From a bacterium (GTDB lineage: Bacteria; Patescibacteriota; Minisyncoccia; UBA6257; JAGOQP01), in NCBI GenBank assembly GCA_021812345.1, contig JAKANP010000007.1:1-38112 (forward strand): a DNA stretch of 38,112 nt. Reading direction: 5' to 3'. Every line of letters begins with the position of its first letter. Position 1 is the first letter of the stretch. A program made the translations under genes and the position numbers. The notes under the pieces are model-generated. The model searched no databases and was not told the origin of the DNA. It was given only the letters and a program-made list of their open reading frames with translations. Shown one piece after another: positions 33,704 to 38,112 of this stretch.

Positions 33704-34699
33704 ATGTCAAGTGGAAAAAATGTTAATAATTCAGCCCTTTTATCAAGAGACGAAACCGTTGATTTTGCTTTAAGACCGATAAATTTTAACGATTATATCG
33801 GACAGAAAAGAGTCAAAGAAAATCTGCAGATGATGATAGAGGCGGCGCAAAAGAGAAATGAGTCGGTTGACCATCTTTTGTTTTATGGCCAAGCGGGATT
33901 GGGAAAAACAACTTTAGCGATGATAGTGGCCAAAGAAATGAATGCTCAAATAAAAGTGACCTCAGGACCGGTGTTGGAAAAAACCGGAGATCTGGCGGCA
34001 ATTTTATCAACACTTGAAGAAGGGGATGTGTTATTTATAGATGAAGCTCATAGAATAAATAGAACGATTGAAGAAATGCTTTATCCGGCGATGGAGTCGC
34101 GCAAACTTCATTTGATTATCGGCAAAGGTCCGGCGGCAAGAATGATGACTTTGGATTTGCCTCAATTTACTTTAATTGCCGCTACCACCAGAGTTAATCT
34201 TTTATCTTCTCCGCTTCGTTCAAGATTTGGCGGAATATTCAGATTGGATTATTATAATCAATCGGATATTGAAAAAATTATAAAACGCTCGGCTTCTATT
34301 TTGGAAATGGAAATTGAACCGGAAGCGGTTGAAATTATTGCTTCGGCTTCAAGATTTACTCCCAGAATCGCCAACAGATTGCTAAAGCGAGTAAGAGATT
34401 TGTCTCAAGTTAATAATCAAAAAAATATCGACGTTAATTCAGCTCAAAAAGTTTTATCAATGTTTGAAATAGACGAATTGGGATTGGAAGAACACGATCG
34501 AAAACTTTTAAGGGTTATTTTTGAAAAATTCAAAGGGGGACCGGTTGGACTATCTTCTTTATCGGCGGCTTTGGGAGAAGATAAAGGAGTGATAGAAGAA
34601 GTTTACGAGCCGTATCTTTTAAAAATAGGATTTTTAGCGAGGAGTTCACAAGGGAGGATAATCACAGAATCTGCCAAGCAACATATTTATAAAAATTAA
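33704..34699 (+). CDS. ruvB: Holliday junction branch migration helicase RuvB
   Basis: LRPINFNDYIGQKRVKENLQMMIEAAQKR, LFYGQAGLGKTTLA, FIDEAHRI, AATTRVNLLSSPLRSRFGGIFRLDYY, FTPRIANRLLKRVRD. Confidence 0.98.
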   Translation: MSSGKNVNNSALLSRDETVDFALRPINFNDYIGQKRVKENLQMMIEAAQKRNESVDHLLFYGQAGLGKTTLAMIVAKEMNAQIKVTSGPVLEKTGDLAAILSTLEEGDVLFIDEAHRINRTIEEMLYPAMESRKLHLIIGKGPAARMMTLDLPQFTLIAATTRVNLLSSPLRSRFGGIFRLDYYNQSDIEKIIKRSASILEMEIEPEAVEIIASASRFTPRIANRLLKRVRDLSQVNNQKNIDVNSAQKVLSMFEIDELGLEEHDRKLLRVIFEKFKGGPVGLSSLSAALGEDKGVIEEVYEPYLLKIGFLARSSQGRIITESAKQHIYKN

Positions 34700-34715
34700 T
34701 TATTAAAAAAATAAT

Positions 34716-34970
34716 ATGAAAAAAAAGAATAATGTTTTACCGCTCGTTTTAACCTCGGTGGCTTTTTTTATGGGGTGGTCGGTAGTTTTGTTCGGGACGT
34801 TGGCGTTTTATGTTATCTTTCTGGGTCCGCTTATTGTTAATTCCGGATTTTTGGGGGATATAAGTTCCATTATTTTATTTTACGGAATAATATCTTTTTT
34901 TGTTATTATTTTAGGAGCTTGGTTTTACAATGAATTTTTTGAATATTCCACTAAAAGAAAAATAAAATAA
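34716..34970 (+). CDS. Small membrane protein of unknown function
   Basis: Two or more hydrophobic segments; tightly spaced with both neighbours. Confidence 0.65.
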   Translation: MKKKNNVLPLVLTSVAFFMGWSVVLFGTLAFYVIFLGPLIVNSGFLGDISSIILFYGIISFFVIILGAWFYNEFFEYSTKRKIK

Positions 34971-34971
34971 A

Positions 34972-36633
34972 ATGGAATTTTTTAATTCAAATAAGAAATT
35001 TTATATCATTGCCGGAATTTTTTTATTGGCGATATTTTTGCTTTCCGTTTCTCCTATAAGTGATTACGATACCGGCTATCATTTGCAAACCGGAAAATAT
35101 ATAGTGGAGCATAAAGTGGTGCCTCTTTATGATATTTTTTCTTATACCGCCAGTGGCGTTAGATGGATAGCTCATTACTGGCTTTCGGATGTTATTTTTT
35201 ATCTGATATATTTGTTTTCCGGATATTTAGGATTAATGATTTTTGTCGCTTTAATTTCGGCACTGACGTATTTTTTTGTTTTTAAAGTCACTTGGCTTAA
35301 AGCGGGGAAGACGATGTTGCCGATGATCCTGTTGGTGGTTTTTGCTTATCTATCACTTAATCTTTGGGTGGTTAGACCTCAAATTTTTTCTTATTTTTTG
35401 GCGATTGTCTTGGTTTATATTCTTGAGAAATGGAGAACATCAAAAAATATAAAATATCTTTATTGGATTCCGTTTTTGTTTTTAATTTGGGCCAACTTGC
35501 ATGCCGGAGTTATTTTGGGGATTGCGCTTTTTGCTCTTTATTGCGCGGGAGAGGCGTTGAACCAAAAAAGTTTGAAAGCGGTCAAGGCGCCGATTATTTT
35601 ATTCGTTACTTCTTCTTTGGCGACGCTTTTAAATCCAAACGGTTTTAAGTTGCTTGATTATCTTCAGATTATTTCGCCATCTATTCAAAAAATGAACATA
35701 TTGGAGTGGCAATCGCTTTTGTATTATTCATCTATGTGGCAGACAAAAGCAATGATTGTCTTGATGGCGGCTTCTTTCGTTTTTGTTTGGTGGAGAGAGC
35801 TTGATAAAGAGAAAGGATTTTTCAAAATGGATTGGATTTCTTTGGGATTGGTGACCGGTTCCATTATTATGCCGATTGTTTCAATGAGGCACATCATATT
35901 TTTTTCTATTTTAGCGTTGCCCGTCGTTTCTAATTATTTAGTTGAATATTTTTCGGAGAAAAATATTAAGATTGAAAACATCAGATTTGTTTTTCCGTTG
36001 GCGATTTTGCTTGGCGCGGTTTTAATAGCGGCTCCGGTTTTAAGATTTAATAAAATGGAAATTATCAGCGACCCGCGACTTCCGGAAAACGCCTCCAATT
36101 TTATAAAAGACAACAATCTTCCGAGTCAGATTTTCAATTCACAATTTTTTGGAGGATATTTGATTTGGAAATTGTGGCCCGAATATAAAGTTTTTATAGA
36201 CGGACGAAGCGAGGTGTTTGCCGGAGAGGTTAATAACGATTATATAAACATCGCTTACCGAAGAGACGATTGGAAAAATCTGATTGACAATAAATATAAA
36301 ATACAGACGATAATTTTGGGATATCCTTTTTCGGGCGGGGTTGATGCTAAAAGATTTGCCGCTGATGTAACTTCCGAAGATAATTTTGTTTTGGTTTATT
36401 TTGACGACGGCTCTATGATTTTTGTCAAAAATAATCCTCAAAATCAGGACATAATAAAAAAATTCGGATATCAAGTGATAAGTCCTTACAATATAGATTT
36501 TAATTCCATTCCAAAAGATAAATTAAATCAGGCATTTGAAGAATCAAAAAGAGCCGTAAGTGAAAGTCCGAATTCTTTGATTGCGTTTTATATTAATAAA
36601 GCTTTGTCCATAAAACTCGGAATAAAAAATTAA
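34972..36633 (+). CDS. Polytopic membrane protein, GT-C-like (glycosyltransferase-like) fold suspected
   Basis: Multiple TM helices; acidic motif in first loop SPISDYDTGYHLQTGKYIVEHKVVPLYDIFSYTASGVRWIAHYWLSDVIFYL. Confidence 0.7.
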   Translation: MEFFNSNKKFYIIAGIFLLAIFLLSVSPISDYDTGYHLQTGKYIVEHKVVPLYDIFSYTASGVRWIAHYWLSDVIFYLIYLFSGYLGLMIFVALISALTYFFVFKVTWLKAGKTMLPMILLVVFAYLSLNLWVVRPQIFSYFLAIVLVYILEKWRTSKNIKYLYWIPFLFLIWANLHAGVILGIALFALYCAGEALNQKSLKAVKAPIILFVTSSLATLLNPNGFKLLDYLQIISPSIQKMNILEWQSLLYYSSMWQTKAMIVLMAASFVFVWWRELDKEKGFFKMDWISLGLVTGSIIMPIVSMRHIIFFSILALPVVSNYLVEYFSEKNIKIENIRFVFPLAILLGAVLIAAPVLRFNKMEIISDPRLPENASNFIKDNNLPSQIFNSQFFGGYLIWKLWPEYKVFIDGRSEVFAGEVNNDYINIAYRRDDWKNLIDNKYKIQTIILGYPFSGGVDAKRFAADVTSEDNFVLVYFDDGSMIFVKNNPQNQDIIKKFGYQVISPYNIDFNSIPKDKLNQAFEESKRAVSESPNSLIAFYINKALSIKLGIKN

Positions 36634-36709
36634 AATTTTGTTTTTTAAATTGTATTTTTTCGGGTTATATATCAAGTTAAATTATCCCCAGTTTTTCCAG
36701 TAATAAAGC

Positions 36710-36739
36710 TTGACATTAAAACTGTTTTTACTATATACT
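36710..36739 (+). promoter_or_regulatory. Sigma70-type promoter upstream of the 23S rRNA leader
   Basis: TTGACA (36710-36715), 18-bp spacer, TATACT (36734-36739). Confidence 0.8.
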
Positions 36740-36750
36740 AACTTCACGAT

Positions 36751-36783
36751 ATGAATACGAAATTAAACTCTATAGGTGGATGA
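36751..36783 (+). other. Possible 10-codon leader peptide MNTKLNSIGG
   Basis: ATG AAT ACG AAA TTA AAC TCT ATA GGT GGA TGA; starts about 5 nt after the predicted transcription start. Confidence 0.35.
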
Positions 36784-36812
36784 AGCGTCGCGAACGTTTG
36801 TTTGTCGCAATC

Positions 36813-36836
36813 ATCCGCCAACCGGCGGATTTTTTA
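36813..36836 (+). terminator. Leader terminator/attenuator hairpin
   Basis: ATCCGCC-aacc-GGCGGAT-TTTTTA; upstream GGTGGATGA (36775-36783) can pair with TCATCCGCC (36811-36819) and exclude it. Confidence 0.65.
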
Positions 36837-37034
36837 TCTCTATATTAATATAAAATTAGAATAAAAAATTTTCAGGTATAGATTTTCTGAATCGACTGTT
36901 GTTTGAAAAATAAATAGAACAAGTATTAAAAATGCAGGTATATCTCTATCTTAAAGAAACTGTCGGCGCGTTTTTGTAAGGGGTCTTTATGACGCGCATG
37001 ATACTCTTTTAAAAGGTGGAGGTAACATGAAAAA

Positions 37035-38112
<1,078 letters not shown>

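Noticed and set aside
6511-36633. Alternative genetic code (UGA recoded as in Gracilibacteria/Absconditabacteria)
   Set aside because: smpB ends at TGA and the other recognised genes read correctly with the standard code, with no internal TGA needed.

Overview
The window looks like a chromosomal segment from an AT-rich Candidate Phyla Radiation bacterium (Patescibacteria/Parcubacteria-like; inferred from gene content and style, not from a search). The left part holds housekeeping genes on the minus strand: ftsK, a RodZ-like HTH membrane protein and recA; infC-rpmI-rplT; and smpB followed directly by ssrA (tmRNA). A compact hairpin-repeat island at the tmRNA 3' end brackets a small GIY-YIG nuclease gene. 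The middle part holds a secreted beta-propeller-like protein, an isoleucyl-tRNA synthetase with an inserted histidine-phosphatase domain and a GIHH signature motif, a MOFRL-type glycerate kinase, a prepilin-LamG protein, and a roughly 17 kb surface-glycan cluster (O-antigen ligase/TPR, fcl-like, Nudix, two tandem gmd-family genes, C-methyltransferase, several glycosyltransferases, Wzx-like flippase). The right part holds a probable stand-alone structured ncRNA with its own promoter and terminator, ruvB, membrane proteins, and the 5' part of a 23S rRNA. That 23S gene has an enlarged domain I and an attenuator-like leader. Most promising for follow-up: the IleRS/histidine-phosphatase insertion, the orphan ncRNA near 33.4-33.56 kb, the GIY-YIG/hairpin-repeat island at ssrA, and the leader-peptide/terminator arrangement upstream of the 23S gene. 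All structures and homologies were read by eye; no search or folding program was run.
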